The notes under the pieces were generated by a model that was not told where the DNA came from, did no database searches, and was given only the letters and a program-made list of their open reading frames with translations. Source: Pocillopora verrucosa (lineage: Eukaryota; Cnidaria; Anthozoa; Scleractinia; Pocilloporidae). Taken from it: a stretch of DNA of 64,000 bases. Position numbers and translations under genes: made by a program. Shown piece by piece: positions 25,241-38,900 of this stretch. Location: positions 26,770,056 to 26,834,055 of the forward strand of contig NC_089312.1 of the NCBI RefSeq assembly GCF_036669915.1, written 5' to 3'. Position 1 is the stretch's first letter. The number at the start of each line of letters is the position of its first letter.

Positions 25241-27700
25241 GCTTCCACATTGACCACATTTATTATTCATCGGACCTATTGTAAGGGCTTAAGCAAATGA
25301 AAACTCACGTCATTAACTGATTTTCTTTTTCCCTTTTAATTTGATGAGAACTTCTTAATTCCTGAGTATTCATTTACCGTGACCTACCTTTTGTGGCGAA
25401 TTCAAACCCTGGTTTCCTTCTCAAAACGAAAATTACATCAGCTTTCAAGAATGTGTTGAAAACGCAGAAACTGAACAATCAAAACCACAGGAAGTCATCT
25501 TCCACAAGGAAAGGTCATTGTTACAAGAGGGCCCTAAACGTGGGGGGGAGTTTTACATGTCACACGGTTCATTTTTTATCTGGATCTCCGCCCCATTCTT
25601 TGTTTTTTTTTTTTTTCGTTTGGGATTGAACCAGTAAAAATAAAAAAAGGAAAAGTACCCTGTTCTCCTTCGCATACTGTAAAGAATATGACTTGACTTG
25701 AAATTGTAGTTTGACTGTATGACCAAGAAAGAAGAGTAGTTTTTCTTACTATAACATCCCTGTTCCACCTAATGACAAGGAATGACATCCAAAACTAAAT
25801 AACAGGGAAAAGAATCTTAGAATAAAGGCTACGATTATTATAGTTTACATGGGTAAGCCCGAATTCTGAAGAGTAAGCATTGTCAACCTCTGACAGCTGA
25901 GAGATTTTCATGTCATAAAAGGGACATGCAAAATATGATCAAATAAAATTCCCCTCCTTGTATTTGGAGATTATAACATCCCAAAGAAAGAACACAAGGG
26001 AAGTGTGAAATAGCATCGTTGATCAGCTGTTTCTACCGTTGAGATCTCCTAATTCCTTCATAAGCGATAAAAGAATGAAGTACGACTGTGAACGATTATG
26101 AGTATCGAACAAAGAAACTTTACCCTCAAGTCGTCGTGTGTGTGTCAAAAAAGAATCAGGAAAGATGCCTAAATTAAAGCTCTGTCAACGAAATAAGTGA
26201 GATGTTAGTCGCAAAGTTTGGCAAGAGAGTGGGAAGAGGACAAAATATGAGTTCCCATAAAGATTGAAATATCAGACCTCTCTATTTCGCGACCGGCACA
26301 CTAATTGGTTAGAATGGTTGGTGGTGAGATAGAACAGAAGCTTGAAACTTATTGGTGACTCATTACATGCATTGAGTTCATATCTTTGGATGAGGGGTTT
26401 CGAATCTATGTTATGCAAGTTGATACTATTTCCAAACCTAAGAACGAAACCAATTTTTGACTTCTCCCTCGGTTTTGTGATTTGCATTCTTGGTTAAAAA
26501 TTAAATGAAACTGAGAAAGTAATGGTATTTTAACATTGAAACTTGAAAGTCTTTCCTATCTTGCTCATGGCTAGGAATGCCCTGTCCAACATCGCAGAAT
26601 TCGAAATATGCCATCGCCTTTTCTCAAAAGATCCTTTTGTTTTTCACTGTCCCTCAGCCCCTACTGTCGTGCGGAGTGAGATGATGTTCATCATGGAAAA
26701 GTCGGCGTCATCGCCACATGGAGAAAAAAAAATGACGATTTGTATCGAAAGTCAAAGAACTTTGATGCAATTTATTGCAACATTCCACCGCTAAACCACT
26801 CCACGCTTCACCCTGATGATGGGTTTTCATCAGGGTAACGAAACACTGGTAACTGTCACCGAAACTTTCTTTAAAGAAATTTATTTTTCTTTCGCTTTAG
26901 CGGACGATAATATTGATTTACTATTATTATAAAACTAAGTTAAAACCTGTTGTTCAGGACACGCTTGACATAGTCGTGCTTTTTTTCAACAGCGTACTTG
27001 TGACAGCCAGCGCTACAGCCTACTTAAAAGAAGTAAATAAAAAGATGACATGTAGATACGGTTGTCATAGTTCTAATAGCTCTGAGTGTCTATTGTATAC
27101 AGGTGTATACCGCCCGTTTCTTTTTTAGCTCTTTTACATCTTTGCATGAATTTGCAGAGTTTGAATCGTATTTCGGGGAAATAGCTTTGAAATATCAATT
27201 CCTCTAGCTATCTTTTAAGATAAAAACTCCGCAATAGCAAGAAAAGATCATTAGATTGAGAGATTAGAGAGAAATTTATCGCTATCGCAAAAATTTCAGC
27301 TCTGCGAGAACGGACAACAGCAACCATTTGTTGTTCATCTGCATGTACCAGCGAGATCACCACGTGGGCCACTGCCTGCTCAACAATGGAACAGATTTTT
27401 TTACTCTATCTCAGTCATAAATAATAATGAAAATCGTGAAATATAGTTAGAGTAAAGGCACGTTTCTTCAAATTGTTAAGAACGTTTACAGTATACCTTA
27501 GATCTTAGTTGTCTACAAGGAGATACATTTTAAATCAAGGCATATGAAAAGATTCTGTGGTAATTCGTGGAAAAATAAGAGGAAAGTTCAACTCAATGGA
27601 GGAAGAACTAGTCAATATAGCGTCACAAGTGCCAAATATCTCATGGGGGCGTCCTTTCATTCTACACCTGTAAACTTGTCATGGAGATAATTCTGCCCTG
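25241..27700. other. gene-free stretch
   Basis: No exon could be supported. It contains a poly(T) tract (25605-25617) and a short hairpin at 26811-26835 (CCCTGATGA and TCATCAGGG around a seven-base loop), followed by GTAACGAAACACTGG, a layout common in dispersed invertebrate repeats. Confidence 0.5.
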
Positions 27701-27741
27701 CTGTAACACTGATTCAATGATGAGTCATTTGAAAGACAAGG

Positions 27742-27748
27742 TATAAAA
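27742..27748 (+). promoter_or_regulatory. candidate TATA box for lyase A
   Basis: GGTATAAAAAG lies about 700 bases before the signal-peptide exon of lyase A. A transcript starting about 30 bases downstream could include a 5' non-coding exon ending at CAAG|GTTAGT near 27890. This is only a sequence match. Confidence 0.3.
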
Positions 27749-28444
27749 AGCACCAAATATTTCTTTATTACTCAACGTTCTTAGCTCTTATGACTGGGCG
27801 TGGAGCCTGAAAAAAGAGACACGGAGCAAGTTTAACACAGCTGTCGTGGTTATCAAACATTGCGGCAAAAAATAAAACACCAAGGTTAGTTAAGTAGTCC
27901 TGCAAATCCTGTGAGGTAAGTTGAACAACTGATGTGATCTTGTTTCCTTTTAAACAAAAGGGTTTGAGTTATTAAACATCAAACATCAAAGACCAAGGCC
28001 AGCCAAGATAAGTTTATTCGTTGTCGCCATCCTGTTTTTCTTTGAGATAGACGATTTAATGTAGAGTTATAAAATTATATGGCCAAAAGAAGGAAAAAAA
28101 CATCAAGGCTAGCGATGGAATCTTGTAAAATTTCAAACTGTAACTATAATTAACTTGGGGCATTGTTGTTCATGTAAAAAATTTAGATCTTGACTATGAT
28201 GATCATCTCCAGAATGCTTTAAATTATAATCGTTAGTGAATCAATGGATTTGCGAGAAGCGTTTATCACAGGAGTTAGATTTTGATTGGCATGTCAAACG
28301 TACATTTATCCCATCACAATCTGCACATCAATAGGCAAATACATATTCCTGATATGGTTCAATTTATGGCAATCATCCGACTGGTCCTATGGGCCACAAA
28401 TAAATAAGAAAATTGTTACCCATCGACAGGCCCAAACAAAGAAG

Positions 28445-31400
28445 ATGTTCAGCTTCTTGGTTTTGCTGCAAATATTCCTCCTGTTCCTGACGGTTTTTAA
28501 AACTTGCGTTCGAGGTGAGTCTGTTGTCACTTTTAAAAGGCATCTTAACGGTAGAACCTATGCGGGGCAGACAAGCTAGTGTAGCACCATACCCAAGAGA
28601 ATATGGTATCATAATTAAATCATAAAGCCAAGATGATAGTAATCGCCGAACACAGCAAGATACGTCTCCTCAAAATATGAGAATCGCATTGAAAACTTTT
28701 TAATAATTTGCTATTGTCAACTGAATTGGTAATGCAAATTACGCATCTACAGATTTTCTAAAGCTGATCTTTCGACTGTGAGCCCTTCGTCAAAGAGAAT
28801 GGAATGAAAACTTGACAGCCAAGCACATATCTTTTGGAGATCTTCATTTGCCATTATTCAGGTTAATTTTCAGCACATTGGAGTTTTGCCTTATAGTATA
28901 TATAAAAAAAAAACCCGGTTAAAATCCGCTTAACAGACGTCCGAACTAGACAGAAAGTCCTAAATGAGAGTAGGGCTTCACTAATAACCAACCATTTGCC
29001 TTTAACCCAAGAGGGGTAATTTCAAAGCTGTGGTGCATCGATTGAATTTCACTTTTTCATGCAACTATGATATGATGAGTTAAACGAATAGGCACTTTAT
29101 TTGTGATACTGAAAATGATGTTTAATTGCCGTCAAGGAGGCATAGAGAAAATCATTACTACTTCTTGACCACTAGCTTAGATCACTTGGTATAAGGGTTA
29201 TCTTTTGAATCAGAAAGGCTAAAGAACGTTGTTAAATGCCAATCCGCTCGTACGCCTCTTCTTTCAGCCCAATCTCCATCTACTTGCCCTTTCAATGTGC
29301 CATTTGATTTTGAAAGTGCAGCGCAGTTAGGATGCTTTCAGACCATTGCCTCGCCATCGACTGGAACGATAAGCCTTTCTAACCATAAAAAGACTGTGAA
29401 ACACGGATCATCATCTCTGAGATGGGTAACCACTGGCGCATCAACGTTGCAGTTAAGATCGTCAACGTTTACCATTCCTAACAGTTGTCTGAGAAATGGG
29501 GGCGTGAAAGTCTGGATCTACAAAGGATCGACGTCAGGACATACATTGCAAGTGGAATTCAAAAATTCTGCTACCACTGTTGGAGGTTTTACAGCAAATG
29601 ACTTTGAAGGATGGCGTGGGATTTGGGTAACGTTTGCAGAATGCAAGACACAAAGTAATAGCTTACAAAGCCCAACTGTTATCGATGAGGTCAACTTTAT
29701 CGGAAACGGAGCTCAAACTGTTTATATAGACAAGCTCGAGTTCAATTGTAATATTAGAAAGCAATCACGGGACAAAATAGTTCCTCCCATCAGTCCATTT
29801 GGTGAGGATTTGTACGACAACTCAGATTTTTGGCAACAGACTTATAGGTGGGGTGCCACGAGAGTCCCTGACCCACCTACTACTATTGAAACACAAAAAA
29901 GAAACCATTTGGATCATATAAAAAGCCGGCTAAAGAACTGGTATTCGGATGAGACTGTAACGTCGCCTAACTACCCTAGTCGCAGCCCGGCTCTAGAAAA
30001 ACGATGGAGTGATCTTGTAAGAAAATTCAAGAGAGCGCATGATGAGTACGATAACTTAAGCTTTGATGCGGTAACTGGAGACATTGTAGGACCTCCTTTG
30101 TTCTGCAGAAATTGTGAGCCTAGAACAAAGTTTGGAGATATCATGATTAAAAATCTTTTACCATTAGCACTAGAATACCATCTAAGCTCTCGTCCGAATG
30201 AGATTACAGATGTTGCCACAGAACAGCAGTCAGAGTTAAACAATGCAGGTAGAAGGAGAACAAGAGCGATAAAGACCATTGCTGGAAAAAACGCCAATAT
30301 GAAGGCATTTTTTGAGTCGAGCCTACCTAGCTCTTCTACGCTGACTGTGGATCAAATAAAGACTGCAATAGAAACCCTTAACAGCCATCGGCTGAGTAGG
30401 ATAAACAAGCTTCTTGATTTTGTTAAAGATCAAGGATTTACAGATGGTAGTGGATTAGGATCCCTGGACCATGAAATGAACCTTGACGGTGCTGGGTTCA
30501 TGCACTCTCTGTTTCTCCTCAGTGAATCGCTGAGTAGAAGCACATTGATGGATTTGATAAATACAGCAAAGTGGTTCACCGACTTTGGAGAGATCTATCA
30601 AACGCCAACTTTTGAATTTCAAGGAACAACTGCTGACCGTATGATCACGCTAATGCTTTATAGACTTATTATTGTGCTTGTGATGCCGACTGATACCGAT
30701 GACGCCATCAAAGAAAAAATCCGTGATATGGATGCCTTAATTCGGTGGCAGAATAATGCGTTATCTATCAATAAAGGTCTTGGAGGACTAATAAAGCCAG
30801 ACTACTTGGTATATCACCATAAATCGTTTTATGGATCAGCCTACGGCCCACCAGCCCTTCAAAATGCAGCTCTAGTTCAATATCTTCTGGGAGGGACTGT
30901 GTTCGCCCTATCTTCAACAAGCGAGAACCATATCAAAGGAGGACTAGAAGCACTGCGACTCATGGCAGTCAAATACTCCACTCCACCCAGTGTAAGCGGA
31001 CGTTACCCAGAATACTCGAACAAGGTTCTCGTGAAGAATCTACCGGCCTATGCTTACATCAGTGTGGCTTATCCTACTACTTTACCGACTTCAGTGCCAA
31101 CAGGTGTAAGTGTAAGCAGTTTGAATAATCCAGAATGGTTCCTGAGATTGTACAATGACCCATCTGTCGAAAGTTTTCTAGAAGATGGAGCACCGAACAA
31201 AAATAAGTACTATTTCAACAGTCTGGGATCTCTGCAAATAATGGAAGCGGTAAGTATCGTTCCCCTTTAAAAATGGAACTTATTGATGTTCATTATTAAT
31301 TGGCGATGACCCTCTCTGCTATAAAACATGATGCCAACAGCACCATCCGTGCTTTGCATACACCATTGTCCGTCACAAAAAATGAAATAAATGAAATAAG

Positions 31401-33231
31401 AAAGGTGGTGAAATTGGAGCTTGGTTGAGAAACAGAGAAAGATGTTTTTCGTCTTCTAACGAGCGTGGTACAGAGAATAAATTCTGAGTCTTCATGAGGA
31501 ATCGAACCTCAGACCCATAGATGCCGCGCTCCGATGCTCTACCACTGAGCCACATACTCTATGGTGAGCAAGGCCCATTACGAAGTTCTAATATCGCACG
31601 CGTCCTGCAAACTGCCAGGATCAACAATGTCGATAGTGTCATATCTTGGAAAATAAAATAAGAAAGATGGTTGATATTGAGCTCGGTGAAGAAATCGAAA
31701 AAAACTAAAAATAGATTGTAAAAAAATGAAATGTAGCGTAACAATCAAATTGAATTTCCATGAAGCATTCATCACTCAAAATGAAACATGCTCAAAATGT
31801 TATTTTAGTCTGCTTTTACCTTAATAGGTGAATTCTACTGCCGTATCACAAGGCAAATCACAAGAGCAGTCCCCTGAAGGTCATTGGTCCAAGAACTTCG
31901 CCGCTCTTTCCATACATCGGCGTAAGAACTGGGCAGTGACTGTAAAAGGTTTCAATAACTTTGTCTGGGATTATGAAACCTCAGCGAACGAAAATGTGTT
32001 TGGATTATTTGCCAGTCATGGTGCTCTCCTTATCGCAAATGACGAAGCAGCCCTTCAGCATCATGATATTGATACCGGATGGGATTGGTCCAAAATTCCC
32101 GGGGCTACTACTATCGCCTTGGGGAATCCAAACATAGATGAATTAAATATAGGTACAACCGGGAGATTCTACAATAAACGCGGATTTGCGGGAGGACTCA
32201 CTTTTGGGGGCACTATGACCTCGAAGAACGGACTGTTTGGCATGAATTTTAAGCAACCGGAATATGATGTCTCGGACTGGCGAGGGAACATCAGATTTCA
32301 ATTCAAAAAGTCAGTTTTCATGTTTGAAAACCTTTTAGTTGGCTTGGGAAGTGATATTTTACTTCAAAGAAATAACATGAAAATTGCTCAAACAACATTA
32401 TTTCAAGACAAGCTTTCTTCCTCGCAGTTTATCAAGGTTGATGGATCACGAAAGGACGCTTCGTCTAATTATAATCACGTCTCATCGACGTCCTCCAGCA
32501 CTTCTCTTACAGATGCAAAAGGAAACTTCTATTACATACCCAGGACCAGTAGTCCAATATTAAAGGTAAATGTCTCAACTCAGACCTCCAAAAAAGATGA
32601 TGGAAGTACTAGCACATCTGGAAAGTATGGTACGGCGTGGTTTGAACATAGTTCGGCTAACCCCAGCTACGAGTATGCTGTCTTGATACCGACTGCAGCT
32701 TATCATACGCAACTGAGTGACCTCCAAACGGCCCAAGACACCGCAGGTAACAAGGTCTACAAAGTCTTGAGGATGGATGATCGCGCACACATTGTTCAAT
32801 TTCTCAAATCACCCAAGTCTTGGTCAGGCCTCAGTCATCCAGTTACAGGTTACGTCATGTTTAGAAGTGCGAGCTCTTTGCCAAGTGATGGGCCAATAAC
32901 AGATGTGAATTCCGGAAAGTGTCTTATAATGGTGGAGGAAACAGCGCAATTCATCCATCTCGCGATCACCTATCCCGACTTAGCTTTGAGTGGTGCAGGT
33001 ACTCTGACTGATTCAAGAGATGTGGGAGAAAGTTTGCTGTACACCTCTGAAAGTACAGAAAAAATTGTATCAGTAACGCTCAGGAATCAAGTACAAACAA
33101 CTGTTGCCGATACCATAGTCCATGGTACACCTGCAAGTTACATACCTAACGTGGATATAAGTGGCCAAACCGTTCACTTTAGAAATTTGAAAAATGGGTT
33201 TAGTGTCGAAGTGAAACTGACGAGGATATAG
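28445..33231 (+). CDS. secreted chondroitinase-ABC-like polysaccharide lyase (PL8), lyase A
   Basis: Exons 28445-28514, 29268-31249 and 31828-33231 join in frame (phases 1 and 0) to about 1151 residues, close to bacterial chondroitinase ABC (about 1000). Exon 1 is a signal peptide, MFSFLVLLQIFLLFLTVF. Residues 35-190 fit the N-terminal jelly-roll lyase domain (FDFESAAQLG and later GWRGIWVTF). Residues about 200-685 fit the alpha-helical catalytic domain, with DGAGFMHSLF. The family's catalytic residues appear present: His540/541 and Tyr549 in YHHKSFYGSAYGP, Arg602 in SGRYP, and Glu734 in YETSANENVFG. The C-terminal beta domains begin with GWDWSKIPGATT (768). PL8 enzymes cleave chondroitin, dermatan or hyaluronan by beta-elimination; substrate here is unproven. 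The bacterial-type body in only two large exons behind a signal exon suggests horizontal origin (inference). AATAAA follows at 33401. Confidence 0.93.
31435..31560 (-). repeat. tRNA-derived SINE in intron 2 of lyase A
   Basis: On the minus strand a polymerase III A box (TGGCTCAGTGGTAGAGCA, 31535-31552) and B box (GGTTCGATTCC, 31498-31508) are about 26 bases apart, but the arms do not fold into a proper tRNA. The element trails into ACTCAGAATTTATTCTC and a CTCGTTAGAAGACGAAAAAC tail. Lyase B carries the same insertion in its intron 2 with the B box deleted, so it predates the lyase duplication. Confidence 0.75.
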
Positions 33232-33400
33232 TACCCCAAGTTCTATTTGGAAATGTCTCAGCCCTCAAATGTTTTTCCAAGGTGCAGGATGGCTTATTAA
33301 TGCCTGTCACTAGACTTTCTCGAGCTGACGGAGTAGCCAAAAATTGGAAATTATTTGCTATTTGTGTAATCAAATTAAATCACTAGATTGAAAATTGAAG

Positions 33401-33406
33401 AATAAA
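33401..33406 (+). terminator. AATAAA polyadenylation signal of lyase A
   Basis: AATAAA lies 170 bases after the lyase A stop. The equivalent segment is deleted downstream of lyase B (about 44690), so lyase B must use a different signal. Confidence 0.55.
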
Positions 33407-34207
33407 CATTACAATGAACGTTCTGTTTTTTTCTGTCACTAAAAAGGCGCATGGAAAAGAGAGAGGGTGAAAGAGAGAGGGAGAGAGAGACTGACTCTAC
33501 ATTTTTTATCTTTATTCTTCAATTTGTTTCTTAACTAATTCTGTACATTTTTCTCGTATGTCTCATTGGGCCCCGGAAAACAACCTATCACGTACTGCGT
33601 TAAAATATGTTGCATGCGGCTATACCGCGAGCAACTGTTACACTTCTTATTTTATCTAAAACCTCCCACGTGCTTTATATGGATGTGCATACGCTGACGA
33701 ACGAACTAATTGCTAAGTGTTTTATTGAAAAACATATTTCCCTCACCAATGGACAGGGTTTGATGTGCCCTTAAAGGGGCTGAGACGAACAAATAGATTT
33801 TAACTTCATCATGAATTTCTTTGCCGTGACCTTGCATGACTAGGTTTCTTAGTTTGCGCCTAGCCTTCATTTTTTTAGGTAGCCACTAAAACTTCTAAAT
33901 AGACAAAACTGGAGTGACTTGCCTCAGCTTTCAGAAAATGACCAGATGAGCTCAGGCAGGCCGCAAACATTGACATTTGAGCATATATTTCTTTAACATC
34001 ACGATATTCTTTTAATCTTCCCAATGAGAGTTGGCTTCAGGTTATCATTCCTCTGTTTCACATAAAAAATCACAAAATATGTCAAATTGTATCTCAGTTT
34101 TCAAAATGACAAACTCGCCCACGGCGAAACAGCTACAGCAGGCTCATACTGAAATTCATTTCATGAAGATGGCTTAAATGATCTCTGCTCTTTTTGCTCC
34201 GAGACGA
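33407..34207. other. intergenic DNA downstream of lyase A
   Basis: No coding sequence. It includes a GA-rich tract at about 33458-33491. From about 33490 it is nearly identical to 44720-45454 in unit 2, much closer than the lyase exons are to each other. Confidence 0.6.
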
Positions 34208-34213
34208 AATATT

Positions 34214-35117
34214 GTGACGATAGGTTTTCGCTCACTAACTGGAAAACTGAATCTTCGCGGATGGAACAATGACAACTGGGGGAAATAACTCTGTAGAGAC
34301 GACTTGGCAGCGAGAACGGAAACTCGTCACGATTTCCTGGTACACGGAGATCTACTTCGAGCGAGCTTTTACGGACGTCAAGGATAAGACAATCTTTGGT
34401 TCCACAGTACTTTTATTCTAGGTCAGGCCAACAAGCGACATGACCTCTAGCATACTCTAGTTTGTAATCATTAAAGCTGTACAAGGTACTTGCTTAAGAA
34501 GTAACTGGTGTGAAGTGCTATTGTTATCCAAATCGCAATATTTGAATAAGGACACAAAGGAGCGGAAAAAGTCTCTTTGAAGTTAAACGAAAACTACTTA
34601 AATATTCCATCTGTTTCCACGACGGAAAGAATCTCAAAATTAAAAAGACGGATGCAATAAACTCTAGGCCATTAACGTAGGAAACTTAGGTGCGAATTTA
34701 CAGCTCTGATATAGAAAACAATACCTATCTTAATTGCAGTAGCGCAGCTCAGGAAAAAGCAATTAAAAGTTTCTGCTTATCTATGCAAGATTGGTTTGGA
34801 AACCATCGCATGAAAAGAAATTAAAGTTACGAGTATAAACTCAGCTGCTAACTACCATGAAAACCAATGTTTCCAGAAAGACCATTAACACTTATATTTA
34901 CCTAAAAAAACCGTGTAATAAATAGCAAAAGTGCCGACAACCAGGTGCATATGATGAAAGCGAGTAACAACAAAAACTATTCAAAAGCTAACGGTGCTTT
35001 TTATGCATTTTTTGCATTATTAAAATGAAAGGACTTGAAATGGTTAAATGTGAAAGTTTACGAATAAATATGTTTCGAATAACACACACGGGAAAAGTCA
35101 GTAAATTTTCCCGTAAC
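34214..35117. mobile_element. 904-bp non-autonomous element with 6-bp target duplication (AATATT)
   Basis: The element starts GTGACGATAGG, ends TTTTCCCGTAAC and is flanked by AATATT at 34208-34213 and 35118-35123. Unit 2 keeps the empty site, a single AATATT at 45455-45460, between the same flanks. Inverted copies occur at 39560-40405 (truncated) and 52527-53344. Near the CGTAAC end is a hairpin, ACGGGAAAA against TTTTCCCGT. No open frame suggests a transposase. The 6-bp footprint does not settle the class; a non-autonomous DNA element or a solo terminal repeat are both possible. Confidence 0.82.
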
Positions 35118-35123
35118 AATATT

Positions 35124-37275
35124 TATAATTCTAATGCAAACCAATTAACTATGTTGTAAGGGAAATTTACAAATCTCCATTAAGGGATATGTAATCGACT
35201 CGGTTTTCAGTGATCAGTCACAGAATTAGTATCAATTAGCGAGATATTGCTTCGTAATAACATGACTTCATATTAGGGGAAACCAAAAATATCATAACTA
35301 GAACGTTTAGGTTGCTAAAAAGACTTTTTGAAAGTTTTTTGAAACCAGACCCTCATCAAAGTTTACTGGGAAGCAAGCAGGCAGCTCTCTCCCATTTCAT
35401 AGATAGCACCCTGCAGCTAAAACATTTGCGCTACTACGACGTCACTTTGATGAAATTTTTGCTGAAGAAAAAAGTTGAAGTTGCGCTTCGTTGTGACACT
35501 TAGGTTGTCTCAAAGATTTCCTGACCAAAATTTGAGGAAAAGTTTTCCAAGATTAAACTCCCTTGTCACAGCTTATGGAAGCAGGCAGGTACTTTTATCC
35601 TTCCAACATGGGAACCTGTAGCGGAAACTTCGTGTCACGATGACATTAATTTGTTCATATTTTTTGTCGAAAAAAGTGAAAGTGGCGCTTCCTGTCATGC
35701 TCTTTGCCGTCGATTTTGAGTTCTTGAACATTTAAGATAGTTTTCAGGAATTGCACCTTTAAACTCATCATCAAGTAGTGAGTAGTTTATTTTTTTTGCG
35801 GTGCGATACTTCGTTGTTGAAAATGTAACCACACCCTATTTATTCTTCATATGACCCTCACCAAATAGCCCTTTATTTTCCGTGACAAGTAAGATTTGTC
35901 ATAAAAAATATCTCAAGTAGCGATCCTCTATCGTGAAGACAATGGGCATTTTTACCTTCTGTGAACTTAAAATAGCGCAATATTCCAACATTTTAGAATC
36001 TATTGCCCTTTGGCTAACCTGTTATGGCTACAGGTCTTGATGAGGTCGGACGTCGAGGCCGCGGGCCTAAATTTAGTAACACCCATTTCCTTAAAACGTA
36101 GCTCATCTTAGATGGTCTTAGATCATTAGTGCCTCGGTAGCTGAGCAATTCCAGACCTCAGAGGGTAAGTTTCTTGAGAAACTTAGTATGATGCTGTGTC
36201 GGCTGGGGATATAACAAGATAATTGGCTTATGTAAATAGCCCTTTATTTTCAAAGCGAGCCCTGGTCCACAACCCTTCATAGGACTATAAGTTTTTATTC
36301 ACATGCAAATTAAACTCATTTTCATACAAGCACCAGGCCTTGTTATGAAAAAGAGGCTAAAGGTAATTTGGAAATAGCCCATTGGCCAAAGTAAACTGGC
36401 CAACGTAAAGGGTTTCTAAAGCAGACGTTTGAAGGGTTAGCCCTCCAGATCTCATTTGCTTGATCTACATACTTATGTCAGCAGCAACACCTTGACAAGT
36501 GAGTAACTACACTAGGGACAAACACTATCACTCTTCAAAACCATTTTTTACTTAATAGGCAACTAGATTTTATCTACTATCCTATGAAATACTTGGGATC
36601 AGGGATCGAAAATGATGGTTTTGGTTGAGTATGTAGTGACGGAAATGTCTATCATGTTCAGAAATGTGATACACTTTGAAACCGTTATGTTTTAGTGTGG
36701 TATCTGGTGGTTATCCTATTTGAAGTCCAATAATAATAATATAATAAATATAATTATGTGTCATTGTAACCGATGGTTCACGGGAAAAAAGGTCTTCAAT
36801 GACTTGAAATCAGTTCTCCTCTGAACAGGCACATAAGTTGCATGTTTTTTGTCTGAAATATCTAAGCGAACACAGCCATAATTCCTCGGTTAGAGACAAA
36901 ACCAACCACAAGATTCCTTTGTTTTAAATCCGATTCTATGAATTTGATATAAACTTAAGTGAGCATAAAGACAAACCACACGTCTCGGATACTTGCTAAT
37001 TTCATGAAGAGTAGTCGATAATGTCGGATGTCACGCTAGAGTGAATTCAACAAAGCTCAACTTTGAAACTTTAGTGCTATCTTGGAGTAATTGTGCCAAA
37101 AAAGAGCTCGCTCCCGTGACATTAGCGGTTTATTTATTTCAATCAACTTAGAGCCAATTCTAAAACATACTCAGGGCTACAATTGGTATAGAATAACAAA
37201 GTTATCTTTAAAACTCTTCTTCGTACTGGCCCACGCTCTTTACCAAGACCTTAAAGATTTGGTTCATGCCTAGCA
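35124..37275. other. intergenic DNA with repeat remnants in unit 1
   Basis: No gene. A repeat word block (CAGGTCTTGATGAGGTCGGA to AGATGGTCTTAGATCATTAG, about 36030-36130) recurs at about 46995, 48440 and 48810. Short open frames such as 37091-37273 recur in unit 2 only because the DNA is duplicated. Confidence 0.6.
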
Positions 37276-37418
37276 TGCGTATATTGAATCATGGATGCAC
37301 GCGGGAAGTTTGGAGAGCAATCAAGAAGCTTAAGTTGCTCTTGGCTGTGCCTTCAGCAACTATAGCGCTTCCCTGGTGCTTTCAAAGTCTCCAGCGTGTA
37401 TTCATAACTCGATCTACG
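37276..37418. repeat. foldback repeat (GCGTATAT..GAGTTATG family), copy in unit 1
   Basis: The left arm GCGTATATTGAATCATGGAT through TTTGGAGAGCA pairs with the right arm TGCTTTCAAAGTCTCCAGCG through ATAACTCGATCTACG around a roughly 60-base loop. Family members are at 50043-50189, 51088-51308 and 56971-57105. Confidence 0.75.
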
Positions 37419-38770
37419 AACAGCTAAAAGCATGATTGTGCTGGAAGAAAGAGTTTTTTAAAATATCACTATTGTGTCGGGTTTCCCAGGTAATCGCGAT
37501 CTACCCGAAAGCTATGACTTTATGATAAGGCAAAGACGACCAAGAAATATATTAGACCAAAAATGTATTTGAAGGATTTTAAGTATGATGATAAAAAGCT
37601 TAAAGAGAAAAACGAATCTTTTGCATGTGCGTGAACACGTCGTTCAACATGCTTGAATCGTTGTTTACTAGAATTCACGGCCAGAAAATTGTGTAGGTTT
37701 GTGATGAAAATTCTGAAATTGTACGGTTTGAAATTAATATCATCTATTTAACAATACTTTTGGGGCATAGCAAGATTTAAAAGCAATACTCACTGTTCGA
37801 AAAACAAAGCGAAAAACGTACGAATTTTTTGTCTTTACGAGACCCGCCAAGTTGATTCGCCTTACTTGAATTTGCGTTTACTAGAAGTTACGACTCGAAA
37901 ATTGCAAGGCTTTGCGCTGAAATTTTTGAAAAACGTACGATTTAAGTCAAAATCTCCTATTGAAAATTACTTTTGGGACATGTCAATACTTAAAATAATA
38001 TTAACCGTTCTAAAGAATTGACCCCTACGTCGCAAAGCCTCACTTAAAGTCAGAGAGATGACTTTCATTCTCATAAGTTTTGTTTAGTATATCTGCTTTT
38101 CATTTTGAGCTCCAAAAGGTCTATCTCAATCAAGGAGGAATGGAAACAAAATTTTGAAAGGTTTGAAACCTCGCGGCTATACTCAACGGGCACTTGCAGC
38201 TATAAGAGATAAGCGTAAGAGATAAGCGTAAGAGTTACTCTCGGCCGCGCCTCGAACAACTTTAGCTTCTTGAGTGCTCTCCAAACTTTCCAAGTGCATC
38301 CATAACTCGATATACGCATAACTAAAAGCACGAACCAGCTCTTTTATAACATAACGGACTCAACCCGTGCTTGAAGAAAGGGTTTTATCACTATTGTGTC
38401 GAGTTTACCACTTAATCGCGATCCGGCCCAAAAACTATGAATAAAAGAAAAGGCAAAAACGACCAAAAAAATATTTTGAGACCAAAATTTTATTTCTAAA
38501 ATGTAAATTTGCTTAAGACGCTAAAAAACAAATGAATTTCTTGCATACTGAAGGCTGCGTAGTAGATTCAGTTTGCTTAAATCTTTGTTTAATAGAACTC
38601 ACCGCCAGTAAATTGCGTAAGTTTGTGATGGAAATCGTGAATTTGTACGATTCTAAAATTAAAATATCCTATTGAATTCTGCTTTAGGGCATATCAACAT
38701 TTTCAATGTTTGAAAAACGAAGCGGAAAACGTACGAATTTCTTGCGTTTACAAGACCCGTGTCACATGTT
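37380..38770. repeat. diverged roughly 480-bp repeat blocks upstream of the lyase B signal exon
   Basis: The block 37380-37855 is homologous to 38270-38760, sharing ATCACTATTGTGTCG, TTGCGTAAGTTTGTGATGGA-type and AAAACGTACGAATTT words. A shorter, more diverged block lies at about 37860-38010. The same arrangement is in unit 2 (50170-51725). In unit 1 an AAGAGATAAGCGT word is duplicated at about 38203-38231 where unit 2 has the left arm of a foldback repeat. Confidence 0.7.
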
Positions 38771-38900
38771 AGAATAATTGTTACTACACTTTGCAATCCT
38801 ATGACACACCAAACGACACTTTCCTCTCGGACACAAGGCCTTAAATGTATCTCTTAAATTCCCTTATACAGATCGACAGGAATCAACGAAAGGAAACGAC

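Noticed and set aside
29971..30297. 108-residue minus-strand frame opposite lyase A (and its counterpart at 41442-41789)
   Set aside because: Antisense shadow of the lyase exon; conservation follows the lyase frame.
31490..31560. tRNA gene on the minus strand in lyase intron 2
   Set aside because: A and B boxes are present but stems do not pair properly, a SINE-like tail follows, and the paralogous copy has lost the B box.
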